Of a DNA stretch of 64,000 nt, positions 8,726-17,999 are shown piece after piece. Origin of the DNA: Granulosicoccus sp964390335 (lineage in GTDB: Bacteria > Pseudomonadota > Gammaproteobacteria > Granulosicoccales > Granulosicoccaceae); NCBI GenBank assembly GCA_964390335.1, contig CAYMHU010000013.1, forward strand, positions 1-64,000, given 5' to 3'. Each line of letters starts with the position of its first letter. Position 1 is the stretch's first letter. Below the pieces are notes generated by a model, which was given only the letters and a program-made list of their open reading frames with translations, was not told where the DNA came from and did no database searches. Made by a program: the position numbers and the translations under genes.

Positions 8726-9984
8726 TTGTCGGGGGTGTCGAGATCAAACAGTGATTTGGCTGCGTTAAGCAGATTGTTATCGCCTTGTTGTGCAGCTTCT
8801 CGCATACGCTGGGTTGGCGTGTGCATAATTTTGTTGCTTAGGCTACGCGCAAGTTGCGCAAGTACTTGCTCGGGGTCCTGCCCCAAGCTTAATTGCTTTT
8901 GACTTTTCTGAAGTAGCATTGCGGTGGTGTCTTGCACTTGTTCGCGATAGGAGCGGATGGTATCGGTGGCGCCTAATGCTCTGAGTCGTTGCATGTATAT
9001 TTCAACTTGATTTTCAATGATTTCTTCAGCAGCATTCGCAGCGGCTAAGCGACTTTGCTTGCCTTCCTCGATAACACTGTGTAGATCATCTACGGTGTAG
9101 AGGAACACGCCGTCGATGTCGCCAATTTGTGGTTCAGCATCTCGCGGTACGGCAATATCAACAATCAATAAAGGTCGATAACGCCGTTCACGCATGGCAC
9201 TTTCCATTGCGCCTTTGCCTAATATGGGCAGTGGTGCACCTGTGGAGCTAATAATAATATCCGCGCGCGTTAGCGCGCTGGGTAAATCAGCCAGCGTGTA
9301 GGCGTCACCATTCACTGTGGCAGCCAGATTTTGTGCGCGAGTCAGCGTGCGATTAACAATGTCGATTTGGCCAATGCCATGCGATTTTAAATGCCGGGCC
9401 GCTAACGCGACCGTATCGCCAGCACCAATCATTAATGCAGAGTGTTTAGAGAAGTCGGCAAAGATTTGTTTGGCAAGCGTAACCGCTGCGAATGCCACTG
9501 AGACCGGACTATTACCAATAGCCGTATCGGTGCGAACCTGTTTAGCCACTGAAAAAGCAGTTTGGAATAGCGGCGATAATTGCGAACCCACCGTGCCCAG
9601 CTCATCAGCATCGCGAAACGCTTGTTTAATTTGTCCCAGAATTTGTGGCTCACCAACCACCAACGAATCAAGCCCACTGCACACGCGCATCAGGTGATGC
9701 ACCGCGTTACGATCAGTATGTGTAAAAAAGTGCGGGGTAAAAACGCTCTCACTGATGTCCAGATATTCCTGCACCCAGTTCGACACGGGTGAGGCATCCG
9801 GGCCAGTCAATCCGCAGTAAATTTCAGTTCGGTTACAGGTCGACAAGATAGTGGCTTCGTTAACCGCGGCCAAGTTATGCAGATTCTGCAACGCTTCCTG
9901 CAGGCGCGATTCGTCGATTACCGCACGTTCCCGGATATCGACGGGAGCAGTATGGTGATTCAGGCCTAGGGCGAGCAGTGACAT
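8722..9984 (-). CDS. hemA: Glutamyl-tRNA reductase
   Basis: A 420-residue NADPH-dependent enzyme that reduces glutamyl-tRNA to glutamate-1-semialdehyde, the first committed step of C5 tetrapyrrole synthesis. The start at ATG 9984 (MSLLALGLNHHTAP) is preferred over an upstream in-frame ATG at 10038 because it puts the nucleophilic cysteine of STCNRTE at residue 50, as in characterised enzymes. Also seen: the SGLDSLVVGEPQILGQ segment and an NADPH-binding GAGDTV loop. It is first in the hemA-prfA-prmC(-ppx) array and is divergent from the TPR gene at 10150. Confidence 0.95.
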   Translation of the reverse strand: MSLLALGLNHHTAPVDIRERAVIDESRLQEALQNLHNLAAVNEATILSTCNRTEIYCGLTGPDASPVSNWVQEYLDISESVFTPHFFTHTDRNAVHHLMRVCSGLDSLVVGEPQILGQIKQAFRDADELGTVGSQLSPLFQTAFSVAKQVRTDTAIGNSPVSVAFAAVTLAKQIFADFSKHSALMIGAGDTVALAARHLKSHGIGQIDIVNRTLTRAQNLAATVNGDAYTLADLPSALTRADIIISSTGAPLPILGKGAMESAMRERRYRPLLIVDIAVPRDAEPQIGDIDGVFLYTVDDLHSVIEEGKQSRLAAANAAEEIIENQVEIYMQRLRALGATDTIRSYREQVQDTTAMLLQKSQKQLSLGQDPEQVLAQLARSLSNKIMHTPTQRMREAAQQGDNNLLNAAKSLFDLDTPDK

Positions 9985-10149
9985 AATGTATGCAATTCTA
10001 GCAAAACTTCGCGAATTTCCGTCCAAATCGCCATGCAAAAGATGCTCCGTGGCCAGCTACACTCAAATATGTGCAAATTGTGATAGCCAACGTTACATGG
10101 ACTGCGTAATACTACTAGCACGACCACCAAACCCGTAGCCGGAGAATGT

Positions 10150-11922
10150 ATGAATTCTATCGCTTCAAGTCAGTTCAAACGGCCTGCCTCGCGGGACGTT
10201 CCCAAGCCCTTTTTGTTGCGAATTCTGTCAGGTATTCTGCCGGCATTTTTGGTTGGCTGTGGCGCGGTTCCAATGGCGCCGGGCGATGCGCATGCGGACG
10301 AAACAACCAGACTCCAGCGAATTCAACTCGCTGATGAACGTTCACAGCTCATGTACGAAATTATGATTGCGGAGCTTGCCGGTCGCCGGGGCTATTTGGA
10401 TGTTGCAACAGAAGGGTATTTGCGTGCTTCGAGTAAAACCGATGACGCCCGGGTAGCCGAGCGCGCAACCAAGCTAGCCGTTTGGGGGCGCTTGTGGGGT
10501 CAGGCTGAAGAGGGTGCTCGCCGATGGTTAGACCTTGATCCGGACTCGGTTGAAGCGCGCGAGCTGCTAGCGCAAGTGCTCATGCGTTCGGAAAACCCGG
10601 AAGGTGCGGCCCTGGATGAATTTGCCAATTTGGTAGAAAACGCAGAAGACCCAGGCGGCACACTACGAGAAATATTCTTGTTGCTATCCCGGGAGCAAGA
10701 CCGTCCTGCTGCGTTGGCAACGCTGCGAGGTTTGCAGTCTCGTTTCCCGGATGAACCTGAAGCGCATCTGGGTGTTGCACGTATGCTGCTGCAAATGAAC
10801 GATCGAGACGCAGCGTTAGTTGCTGCAGAACGTGCTGTGGACGCAGGTCCGGAACATGGCGAAGCCTTATTGTTACGCGCGCAAGTGCTGAGTTCGATGG
10901 GCAAGCCAGCGCAAGGCTTAGATCAAATAAAGCAAGCCTTAGAAACGGATGCAGACAACATCAATTTGCGATTGGGCTATGCACAATTATTAGCAGAACT
11001 TGGGCGCTATAAAGATGCGGGCGTAGAGCTTGAATATCTGTATCAAAACCATGGCGATAATGCGGATGTGTTGTTGTCCATTGGATTGATGGCGTTAGAT
11101 TCCAAACGAACCGAAGCCGCCGAGCGGTACTTTAATGCGTTGCGAGATACAGGCGATCATCGCAATCAAGCCAATTATTATTTGGCTCGCATCCACGATC
11201 AAAAACAAAATATCGATGAAGCTATCAAGCGTTATGAGCAAGTCGGTGAAGGCGAATTGTATTTATCAGCACAGTTACGATCAGCTGAATTACATGCTGT
11301 GTCAGGCCAGTTAGAAGTCGGTATTGAGAAGGTACGCGCCTTAAATAATCGCTTACCCGATCCTGCTATGCAGCCGTTACTCATCACTGCAGAAAGTCGC
11401 TTGTTACATAATGCCGGACGCGATAATGATGCCGTTGGGGTGTTAACACAAGGGCTGGAAAAGTTTCCTGGTAATGGTGAGCTCTTGTATGCACGCGCAT
11501 TAGCGGCTGACAGGGTAGGTGATAACGATACACTGATAAACGATTTAACCAAGCTCATTGAAGATGAGCCGAATAACGCGAATGCGCTGAACGCCTTAGG
11601 CTATTTTTTAGCTGATGAAAATATCCGATTGGATGAGGCCGAACAGTACATTGAAAAGGCCTTGCAATTGAAACCAAACGAAGCGCCCATAATGGACAGC
11701 TTGGGGTGGTTGCGTTTTCGACAAGGCAACTATGAAGCGGCCATCGCGCTGCTGGAGCGCGCGTATGAGTTATTGCCCGATGGCGAAATTGCAGCGCATT
11801 TAGGAGAAGTGCATTGGGTCATGGGCAATCAACAAATCGCTCGCACTATTTGGGAAAAAGCACTGTTGCAATCACCGGACCACGAAAAGTTAGTGAGTAC
11901 CGTTGAGCGATTAACCCAGTAA
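10150..11922 (+). CDS. TPR-repeat lipoprotein upstream of lolB
   Basis: A 590-residue protein with a long N-region, a hydrophobic segment and a lipobox ending at Cys37 (LVGC), so an outer-membrane-associated lipoprotein is likely. The rest is almost wholly tetratricopeptide-like helical repeats, seen from about residue 70 to the end, the clearest being NALNALGYFLAD and the following MDSLGWLRFRQGNYEAA unit. TPR proteins of this kind commonly precede lolB in gammaproteobacteria; the stop is only 6 bases before the lolB start, so the two are probably co-transcribed. The role is not known; a scaffold for envelope protein complexes is an inference. Confidence 0.8.
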   Translation: MNSIASSQFKRPASRDVPKPFLLRILSGILPAFLVGCGAVPMAPGDAHADETTRLQRIQLADERSQLMYEIMIAELAGRRGYLDVATEGYLRASSKTDDARVAERATKLAVWGRLWGQAEEGARRWLDLDPDSVEARELLAQVLMRSENPEGAALDEFANLVENAEDPGGTLREIFLLLSREQDRPAALATLRGLQSRFPDEPEAHLGVARMLLQMNDRDAALVAAERAVDAGPEHGEALLLRAQVLSSMGKPAQGLDQIKQALETDADNINLRLGYAQLLAELGRYKDAGVELEYLYQNHGDNADVLLSIGLMALDSKRTEAAERYFNALRDTGDHRNQANYYLARIHDQKQNIDEAIKRYEQVGEGELYLSAQLRSAELHAVSGQLEVGIEKVRALNNRLPDPAMQPLLITAESRLLHNAGRDNDAVGVLTQGLEKFPGNGELLYARALAADRVGDNDTLINDLTKLIEDEPNNANALNALGYFLADENIRLDEAEQYIEKALQLKPNEAPIMDSLGWLRFRQGNYEAAIALLERAYELLPDGEIAAHLGEVHWVMGNQQIARTIWEKALLQSPDHEKLVSTVERLTQ

Positions 11923-11928
11923 CAGTCC

Positions 11929-12633
11929 ATGCTCCAACGAAACTTTAATGGCCTGTGCTGTTGCGCAGGCATCGCACTGTTGTTAGCGAGTTGTGCAACG
12001 CCAACACCAGTAGCATCTCCTGATGTAGCCGATGACGCACAACAGTTGGTGATGCAAAACCAGCAGGTCTTGCGCGCCATCGATCAGTTTAGAGTCACCG
12101 GTGGTTTGGGTGTCTGGACCGATGATCAGTCTTTTTCAACTCGCATCGATTGGCGTCAGCTGGGTCAGGATTTCAATGTTTATGTGGAAGCGCCGGCGGG
12201 TTTGGCATCTATGCGGCTGATACAAGCAGGCGGTGTTGCCTCGCTGCAGCGAGGACAGCAAACGCCTGTGACGGGTCGGGATGCCAGCAGTCTGTTGCAA
12301 CAAGCCCTTGGGCTGGAGGCACGAATTCCCATTGAAGCAGTCGCGTTGTGGATACGTGGTTTGCCGGGCGAGGCCAGTAATACAACGTTTGATGCACAAG
12401 GCCGCTTGAAGTCGATGGATTACCGTGATTCAGCGGGGGTTACTTGGCGCGCGAAAGTGCGTGACTACACTGCATTCGCTGGCACGACGGTACCAGCCTT
12501 GATCAGCGCCACCGGTGGTCCATATAACCTGCGCATCGTACTAAAGTCATGGAATGAATATGCAGCTGATCAAACCGCCAATTCGGCTAGTCAACCCGCG
12601 CCGAAGCCGCGTTTGAAGGTACCTGGACGTTAG
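11929..12633 (+). CDS. lolB: Outer-membrane lipoprotein receptor LolB
   Basis: A 234-residue lipoprotein with signal peptide and lipobox LLASC (Cys22). LolB receives lipoproteins from periplasmic LolA and inserts them in the outer membrane. Seen: the FRVTGGLGVWTDDQSFSTRI opening of the beta-barrel-like fold, an AGLASMRL hydrophobic loop, and an IPIEAVALWIRGLPG segment typical of the family. Its place between a TPR lipoprotein and ispE is the standard gammaproteobacterial order, which strengthens the call. Confidence 0.88.
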   Translation: MLQRNFNGLCCCAGIALLLASCATPTPVASPDVADDAQQLVMQNQQVLRAIDQFRVTGGLGVWTDDQSFSTRIDWRQLGQDFNVYVEAPAGLASMRLIQAGGVASLQRGQQTPVTGRDASSLLQQALGLEARIPIEAVALWIRGLPGEASNTTFDAQGRLKSMDYRDSAGVTWRAKVRDYTAFAGTTVPALISATGGPYNLRIVLKSWNEYAADQTANSASQPAPKPRLKVPGR

Positions 12634-12700
12634 TTCCACGTAAGGAACATGCTGTATATCTCAGATATATGTGAATTTTTGCACTAGCCGTTGTGAAAAA

Positions 12701-12750
12701 GCGGGCCTAGGCTTAATTGCCATTGGCTCTATTGAGCTTAGCCCGTTAAA
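12701..12750 (+). terminator. Possible stem-loop after lolB
   Basis: An imperfect inverted repeat with CGGGC (12702-12706) pairing GCCCG (12740-12744) and a partly paired interior around a 13-base loop. It is followed by TTAAAAT rather than a clean T-run, so termination is uncertain. It separates lolB from ispE. Confidence 0.3.
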
Positions 12751-12787
12751 ATAGTCGGTTACTGTGATTCAAAGATAGGTACCTTAC

Positions 12788-13630
12788 TTGACCACAAACT
12801 GGTTGGCTCCGGCCAAGATCAATCTTTTTCTGCATGTCACTGGCCGTCGTAGCGACGGTTACCACACGCTTCAGACGGTATATCAGTTCATCGACTTGTG
12901 CGACGTGCTGCAGTTTGCTGTGCGTGAAGACAACGACGTGCAGTTAAAAACCGATTTTGATGAAGTGCCGGTAGAAGAAAACTTGGTCGTCAAGGCTGCG
13001 CGCGCGCTGCAGGCTCAAACCGGCACTCGATCTGGCGCTGATATCACATTGACTAAATCGATCCCGACTGGGGGCGGCCTGGGTGGTGGAAGTTCCGATG
13101 CCGCAACCACCTTGGTTGCACTGAACGAATTCTGGCGGCTTGGTCTCAGTATTAAGGAACTGGCAGAAATCGGTGTAACCGTTAGCGCAGATGTGCCAGT
13201 ATTCGTATATGGTCAGGCTAGCTGGGCTGAAGGTATCGGAGAGAAACTGACACCAGTTGCACCTACCGAACCGTGGTATCTGGTGGTGTGCCCGAATGTG
13301 CAAATCTCCACGGCTGCATTGTTCAATATGCCTGAACTGACTCGTAACATGAGTCCAATCACCATTCGGGATTTTATGGACGGACGCGCAACCAATGTAT
13401 TCGAGCCGTTGGTTATGGCACGCTATCCGCAAGTTCGAGCTGCGTTAGAATGGCTGTCGTTGAACAACCGTGGTGTGCGAGCAAAAATGAGTGGAACCGG
13501 TAGTTGTGTGTTCTCTCCATGCGAATCTGAAGAGCAAGCGCGTGCATTAAATGAACAATTGCCCGATTCTATGACCGGATATGTCGTAAAAGGGCATAAT
13601 GCGTCCCCGCTATACGATTTTTCTGGTTAA
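12788..13630 (+). CDS. ispE: 4-diphosphocytidyl-2-C-methyl-D-erythritol kinase IspE
   Basis: A 280-residue GHMP-family kinase that phosphorylates CDP-methylerythritol in the non-mevalonate isoprenoid pathway. Seen: WLAPAKINLFLHVTGRR near the start (Lys10), the ATP loop PTGGGLGGGSSDAA (93-106), and the catalytic Asp135 in SADVPVFVYG. The start is taken as TTG 12788 because no ATG or GTG gives the conserved N-terminus; the reading frame upstream is unremarkable. It stands directly before tRNA-Gln and prs. Confidence 0.93.
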   Translation: MTTNWLAPAKINLFLHVTGRRSDGYHTLQTVYQFIDLCDVLQFAVREDNDVQLKTDFDEVPVEENLVVKAARALQAQTGTRSGADITLTKSIPTGGGLGGGSSDAATTLVALNEFWRLGLSIKELAEIGVTVSADVPVFVYGQASWAEGIGEKLTPVAPTEPWYLVVCPNVQISTAALFNMPELTRNMSPITIRDFMDGRATNVFEPLVMARYPQVRAALEWLSLNNRGVRAKMSGTGSCVFSPCESEEQARALNEQLPDSMTGYVVKGHNASPLYDFSG

Positions 13631-13759
13631 AATCTCGTTCGTCATTAACTGCGAGTCAGTTGTGTCAGTAGTAAGCAGGTCAGCAAGCGTGGTGTTCCGG
13701 TAGTGCTATTGGTTTGTATCGTTAAGCTGAAATAAAGCAGAAATAAGTTGAAATAAAAT

Positions 13760-13835
13760 TGGGCCGTCGCCAAGCGGTTAAGGCACCGGGTTTTGATCCC
13801 GGCATTCGGAGGTTCGAATCCTCCCGGCCCAGCCA
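13760..13835 (+). tRNA. tRNA-Gln (anticodon TTG)
   Basis: Full cloverleaf: acceptor stem TGGGCCG with CGGCCCA, anticodon stem CCGGG/CCCGG around loop TTTTGAT giving anticodon TTG, T-loop GGTTCGAATCC, and an encoded CCA end. It sits between ispE and prs, a conserved gammaproteobacterial position. Confidence 0.96.
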
Positions 13836-13853
13836 ACTCAAACCTGTACGTCT

Positions 13854-14807
13854 ATGAATGACCGAAAGCTGATGATCTTCGGCGGCAACGCCAACCCGGT
13901 TCTTACCCAGAATATCGCCGCTTATCTGCACCAGCCCTTGGGCAAGGTCAGCATGTCGCGTTTCAGCGATGGTGAAACCTCCGTAGAGATTCTCGAAAAT
14001 GTGCGCGGTGGCGATATTTTTATCGTGCAACCCGTGTGTAAACCGACCAACGATAATCTGATGGATTTGCTGGTCATGGTTGATGCCATGCGTCGTGCAT
14101 CGGCAGATCGAATCACCGCTGTTATTCCGTACTATGGCTATGCGCGTCAAGATCGTCGTGTACGTTCAGCCCGGGTGCCAATCTCGGCCAAGCTCGTTGC
14201 GAATATGCTCAGTGTTGCCGGTGTAGATCGCGTGTTAACCGTAGATGTGCACGCAGAACAGATTCAAGGTTTTTTCGATATTCCGGTTGATAATGTGTAC
14301 GCATCGCCATTGCTGTTGCTGGATATCTGGCGCTCCAAATACCCGAACCTGATCGTCGTCTCACCCGATGTGGGCGGGGTGGTACGGGCACGGGCGGTTG
14401 CCAAGCAATTGGACGACAGCGACCTTGCCATTATTGATAAACGGCGGCCGCAAGCCAATCAAGCGCAGGTCATGCATATTATCGGTGATGTTGAAAATCG
14501 CACCTGTGTAATCATCGACGACATGGTCGACACTGCCGGAACGCTGTGTAAGGCTGCTGAGGCGCTCAAGGAGCATGGCGCTACTCGTGTGGTGGCGCTG
14601 GCCACGCACCCGGTACTATCCGGACCAGCTATTTCAAACCTAGAGAATTCCGTGCTGGATGAACTGGTGGTGACCGACACCATCCCGTTATCTGACGCTG
14701 CCAGGGCCTGTCCAGTGATTCGCCAGTTATCCGTGGCCGATTTATTAGGCGAGACCATCCGGCGCATCCATGAAGACGAGTCCGTCAGCTCGGTTTACAT
14801 GGATTAG
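13854..14807 (+). CDS. prs: Ribose-phosphate pyrophosphokinase (PRPP synthase)
   Basis: A 317-residue enzyme that makes PRPP from ribose 5-phosphate and ATP for nucleotide, histidine and tryptophan synthesis. Seen: FSDGE of the N-terminal domain, the ARQDRR flexible-loop region, DVHAEQIQGFFD for the metal/ATP site, and the PRPP-binding loop CVIIDDMVDTAGT. Length matches the bacterial class I enzyme (about 315). The start ATG follows the tRNA-Gln CCA by 18 bases. Confidence 0.97.
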   Translation: MNDRKLMIFGGNANPVLTQNIAAYLHQPLGKVSMSRFSDGETSVEILENVRGGDIFIVQPVCKPTNDNLMDLLVMVDAMRRASADRITAVIPYYGYARQDRRVRSARVPISAKLVANMLSVAGVDRVLTVDVHAEQIQGFFDIPVDNVYASPLLLLDIWRSKYPNLIVVSPDVGGVVRARAVAKQLDDSDLAIIDKRRPQANQAQVMHIIGDVENRTCVIIDDMVDTAGTLCKAAEALKEHGATRVVALATHPVLSGPAISNLENSVLDELVVTDTIPLSDAARACPVIRQLSVADLLGETIRRIHEDESVSSVYMD

Positions 14808-14834
14808 TAACAGCCCCAATTTTCAGCCCGTTAC

Positions 14835-14843
14835 TGCTATAAT
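14835..14843 (+). promoter_or_regulatory. Extended -10 promoter element upstream of rplY
   Basis: TGCTATAAT is a perfect TATAAT hexamer with the upstream TGN extension. No good -35 hexamer stands at the normal distance, which is typical of extended -10 promoters. It lies 73 bases before the rplY start. Confidence 0.55.
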
Positions 14844-14874
14844 TCCGCGGCTCTGCCTGGTCGCGGGCAGTGAT

Positions 14875-14894
14875 CTGTATTAATTCCAATACAG
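14875..14894 (+). promoter_or_regulatory. Perfect 7-bp hairpin in the rplY leader
   Basis: CTGTATT and AATACAG form a perfect inverted repeat with a six-base loop, 21 bases before the rplY ATG and just before its CAGGAG ribosome-binding site. It may affect translation, but no known L25 leader structure was recognised. Confidence 0.35.
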
Positions 14895-14915
14895 CAATTT
14901 CAGGAGCAAACGACA

Positions 14916-15605
14916 ATGTCAGACTTAATAGATGTCCAGGCCACGTCGCGCAGCGTTTTAGGTAAAGGTGCGAGCCGCCGCCTGCGTCGTGAAAATCTGG
15001 TCCCCGGTATCCTGTATGGTGCCGATGAAGATCCACAACCCATCAACTTGAAGCATAACGAAGTGCTGAAGCACTTAGAAAACGATGCGTTTTACTCGCA
15101 ATTGTTAATGCTGTCTGTTGATGGAAAAGAACCGGTAAGAACACTACTGCGTGATGTACAAAGACATCCGCACAAGCTGCAAATTTTGCATCTTGATTTT
15201 CAACGTGTTGTTGCCGGTGCTGAGCTTACGCTTACTGTTCCGCTTGTGTTTGAGAACGAAGATGTTTGCTACGGTGTTAAAACCGAAGGCGGCATGATTA
15301 CGCACAACGAATCAGAAGTTGCGATTGCTTGTTTGCCACGCAATATTCCCGAGAACTTTGTCATCGATACCACCGATCTCAAAATTGGTGATTCAGTACA
15401 CCTGTCAGATCTCGAACTGCCAGAAGGTGTTCGCTTAACTGATCTGGTTGAGAAGGGCGATGATTCAGATCGTGCGGTATTGTCTGTTATCGCTTCACGT
15501 AAGACACTTGAAGAAGAAGATGAAGCCGCTGCTGAAGCTGAAGCTGCTGCAGAGGGTGAGGCTGATTCTGGTGGTGATGAAGAGAAACCAGCTGACGATA
15601 GCTAG
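14916..15605 (+). CDS. rplY: 50S ribosomal protein L25/TL5/CTC
   Basis: A 229-residue long-form L25 that binds 5S rRNA. Seen: an N-terminal L25 domain (residues about 5-95; GKGASRRLRR and VPGILYG motifs), followed by the TL5-type beta domain, and a highly acidic, Glu/Ala-rich tail from about residue 195. The short E. coli L25 lacks the second domain; this longer CTC form is common in many other bacteria. The gene is preceded by CAGGAGC and followed by a strong terminator. Position between prs and pth is the usual one. Confidence 0.95.
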   Translation: MSDLIDVQATSRSVLGKGASRRLRRENLVPGILYGADEDPQPINLKHNEVLKHLENDAFYSQLLMLSVDGKEPVRTLLRDVQRHPHKLQILHLDFQRVVAGAELTLTVPLVFENEDVCYGVKTEGGMITHNESEVAIACLPRNIPENFVIDTTDLKIGDSVHLSDLELPEGVRLTDLVEKGDDSDRAVLSVIASRKTLEEEDEAAAEAEAAAEGEADSGGDEEKPADDS

Positions 15606-15616
15606 TTTTTTTAAGT

Positions 15617-15650
15617 ACTATGCCGGCAGCTTTGCTGGCATAGTGTTTTA
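15617..15650 (+). terminator. Rho-independent terminator after rplY
   Basis: An 11-bp stem, ACTATGCCGGC (15617-15627) against GCTGGCATAGT (15634-15644) with one G-T pair and a six-base loop, followed by GTTTTA. Confidence 0.75.
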
Positions 15651-15692
15651 GCGTTTAAGACTTTTATAAGTACCCCTCTTAAGAGTGAAGCC

Positions 15693-16307
15693 GTGCCAGG
15701 TGAAGCCATCCAATTTGACATGATCGTAGGGCTTGGTAACCCGGGCAGCGAGCATGAACAGCAGCGGCATAATGCAGGGTTTTGGTATATAGATGAATTG
15801 GCCCGGGAACTGGGTGTCTCGTTTACTACCGATAAGAAATCGTTTTCACAAACGGCAAAAGCACAATTGAACGGCCGTACTGTGCATCTGGTTAAACCTT
15901 ACAACTACATGAACAACAGTGGTCAAGGCTTTAGCGCTGTTGCCCGATTTTTCAAAATTAACTTCAACAAAATTCTGGTTGCTCACGATGAACTGGATAT
16001 GCCGCCAGGACACATCCGTTTAAAGCAGGGTGGTGGTCATGGTGGTCATAATGGTTTACGCGACATCGTTGCAAAAACCGGATCAAAAGACTTCTGGCGC
16101 TTGCGGATTGGTATTGGACATCCTGGCCATAAATCGAAAGTATCGGGTTATGTGTTAAACCGAGCGTCCAGTGATGATCAACGTTTAATAGATGAATCGA
16201 TAGATTTGGCGATTCGCGAAACTCAAACCTTGCTCGATGGCGACATCAACGTTGCCCGTAAAAACTTGCACAGCCACAAACCGGACGAATCAAAAAATGG
16301 GCTTTAA
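15693..16307 (+). CDS. pth: Peptidyl-tRNA hydrolase
   Basis: A 204-residue esterase that frees tRNA from prematurely released peptidyl-tRNA. Seen: IVGLGNPG (11-18), the catalytic His26 in RHNAGFW, KPYNYMNNSG, HDELDMPPG and the GGGHGGHNGL loop. GTG 15693 is taken as start; ATG 15720 (residue 10) would also give a nearly complete domain, so the start is open by nine codons. Its end overlaps the ychF start by 11 bases. Confidence 0.95.
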   Translation: MPGEAIQFDMIVGLGNPGSEHEQQRHNAGFWYIDELARELGVSFTTDKKSFSQTAKAQLNGRTVHLVKPYNYMNNSGQGFSAVARFFKINFNKILVAHDELDMPPGHIRLKQGGGHGGHNGLRDIVAKTGSKDFWRLRIGIGHPGHKSKVSGYVLNRASSDDQRLIDESIDLAIRETQTLLDGDINVARKNLHSHKPDESKNGL

Positions 16308-17388
16308 ATGCGCGATTGTTGGATTACCTAATGTTGGTAAGTCCACTTTATTTAATGCCTTAACCGAGGCAGAGATAGCAGCGGAAAACTACCCGTTTTG
16401 TACGATAGAACCCAATGTGGGCATCGTGCCGGTGCCCGACCCGCGTTTGGATGCTTTGGCTGCCATCGTAAACCCTAAAAAGATTCTACCAACCACCATG
16501 GAGTTCGTGGATATAGCAGGATTAGTCGCCGGCGCATCCCAAGGTGAAGGTTTAGGCAATAAGTTCTTAGCTAATATTCGCGAAACCGATGCCATAGCAC
16601 ATGTGGTGCGTTGTTTTTCTGATGATGATGTTGTGCACGTAGCCGGTAAAGTCGATCCACTGGACGATATAGAAACCATTAACACCGAATTGTTGTTGGC
16701 CGACGTAGACGCAATGGAAAAAGCCATTGCACGGATAGCTAAGCAAGCTAAATCCTCTAACAAAGAAGCCATCGCTGAAAAAGCGTTTATGGAGACCATT
16801 CTCGACACTTTGGGCAATGGTTTACCAGCGCGTACAGTGGAATGTAACGAGCAGGAAGCGGCGTGGCTTAAGCACTACCATTTACTGACCATCAAACCCA
16901 CCATGTATATTGCAAACGTGGATGAAGAAGGTTTCGACAATAACCCGCTACTGGAAAAATTAGTTGCGCGTGCAGCGGAAGAACAGGCGCAAGTTGTTCC
17001 AGTTTGCGCCTCCATTGAAGCTGAAATTGTGCAGCTGGAGGATGACGAGAAGCAGGACTTCTTGTCCGAAATGAACCTGACCGAACCGGGATTGAATCGG
17101 GTGATTCGCGCAGGCTACGATCTACTGGGTTTGCAAACGTTTTTTACCGCAGGCGAGCAAGAGGTTCGCGCCTGGACTGTACGCAAAGGTGCCACTGCGC
17201 CCAATGGTGCAGGTAAGATTCACACGGATTTTGAAAAAGGCTTTATCCGGGCTGAAGTGATTGCGTTTGATGACTATATTGAACACAGCGGTGAAGCGGG
17301 TGCTAAAGAGGCGGGAAAATGGCGCCTTGAAGGTAAGGAATACCTGTTAGTTGAGGGTGATGTGGTGCATTTCAGGTTCAATGTTTAG
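16297..17388 (+). CDS. ychF: Redox-regulated ATPase YchF (Obg-like)
   Basis: A 363-residue TRAFAC-class P-loop ATPase that binds ribosomes and is tied to translation and oxidative-stress responses. Seen: MGFKCAIVGLPNVGKST at the start, a DIAGLV switch region, a central coiled-coil insertion, and the C-terminal TGS domain near the KGATAPNGAGKIHTDFEKGF segment. The start at ATG 16297 gives the conserved N-terminus; a longer frame from 16237 only adds unrelated residues read across pth. The 11-base overlap with pth suggests coupling. Confidence 0.96.
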   Translation: MGFKCAIVGLPNVGKSTLFNALTEAEIAAENYPFCTIEPNVGIVPVPDPRLDALAAIVNPKKILPTTMEFVDIAGLVAGASQGEGLGNKFLANIRETDAIAHVVRCFSDDDVVHVAGKVDPLDDIETINTELLLADVDAMEKAIARIAKQAKSSNKEAIAEKAFMETILDTLGNGLPARTVECNEQEAAWLKHYHLLTIKPTMYIANVDEEGFDNNPLLEKLVARAAEEQAQVVPVCASIEAEIVQLEDDEKQDFLSEMNLTEPGLNRVIRAGYDLLGLQTFFTAGEQEVRAWTVRKGATAPNGAGKIHTDFEKGFIRAEVIAFDDYIEHSGEAGAKEAGKWRLEGKEYLLVEGDVVHFRFNV

Positions 17389-17401
17389 AGAATCAGTTGG
17401 C

Positions 17402-17430
17402 TTGACAGCACAATAGAATACCCCCAGAAT
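17402..17430 (+). promoter_or_regulatory. Sigma-70-type promoter of tRNA-Met
   Basis: TTGACA (17402-17407) and CAGAAT (17425-17430) are separated by 17 bases, and the tRNA begins 18 bases later. Confidence 0.6.
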
Positions 17431-17447
17431 ACGAAGCTCATTTCGGC

Positions 17448-17524
17448 GGCTACATAGCTCAGTTGGTTAGAGCACAACACTCATAATGTTGGGGTCCCTA
17501 GTTCGAATCTAGGTGTAGCCACCA
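17448..17524 (+). tRNA. tRNA-Met (anticodon CAT, elongator type)
   Basis: Complete cloverleaf: acceptor GGCTACA with TGTAGCC, D-loop AGTTGGTTAGA, anticodon stem CAACA/TGTTG with loop CTCATAA, T-loop AGTTCGAATCT, and encoded ACCA. The paired first acceptor base argues against initiator tRNA, and the body closely resembles E. coli elongator tRNA-Met. A CAT anticodon can also belong to lysidine-modified tRNA-Ile. Confidence 0.94.
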
Positions 17525-17552
17525 TCTATCCCAAATTAGAGATTTTCTGGTG

Positions 17553-17999
17553 TTATCTGGGGCCAAGCTCCGCAGATATAGAACCGATTTGAAACCACGC
17601 ATACACCAATACAGCGGTTATGCATATTCCAACAATCGTTGTAATAACACCAGTGGTTCTTCTTGGGCTTAACCAACCAAGCATGGCAGTGGCGACTACA
17701 AATAAAAACAGTGCCGCGGTTGCACTAGTGGTTCCAATAACACGTATTGCTGAAATTCGTTCCATCAAGGGTTCGCTGATATTGGTGCGACCAGCTAACT
17801 CAAGAGTAAGACGAACATCGATATACAATGCAACTATGAATAATAGTGAAGAAAGGGTTGATACGAGAAAAACGAACTGCGCAGTTCTACTTCGCAGTCC
17901 GTGCCGCATAATATGAAGTGCGGCAGTCATGGCAAAGCCTGCCAATATCCCACTGAGGAATGACACCTGACCCGTTTGCAGTTCCAGTAACTCTCTCAT
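17553..17999 (-). CDS. Small four-helix membrane protein, unknown function
   Basis: A 148-residue hydrophobic protein with about four predicted transmembrane helices (roughly residues 13-32, 40-62, 87-110 and 116-137) and short charged loops. The family was not recognised. It is on the minus strand after the ychF/tRNA-Met block and is divergent from the lipoprotein gene at 18210, across about 210 bases without other features. Confidence 0.6.
   Translation of the reverse strand: MRELLELQTGQVSFLSGILAGFAMTAALHIMRHGLRSRTAQFVFLVSTLSSLLFIVALYIDVRLTLELAGRTNISEPLMERISAIRVIGTTSATAALFLFVVATAMLGWLSPRRTTGVITTIVGICITAVLVYAWFQIGSISAELGPR

Noticed and set aside
12701..12750. Stem-loop after lolB as a firm terminator
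   Set aside because: The stem is imperfect and the T-run is poor, so it is only listed with low confidence.
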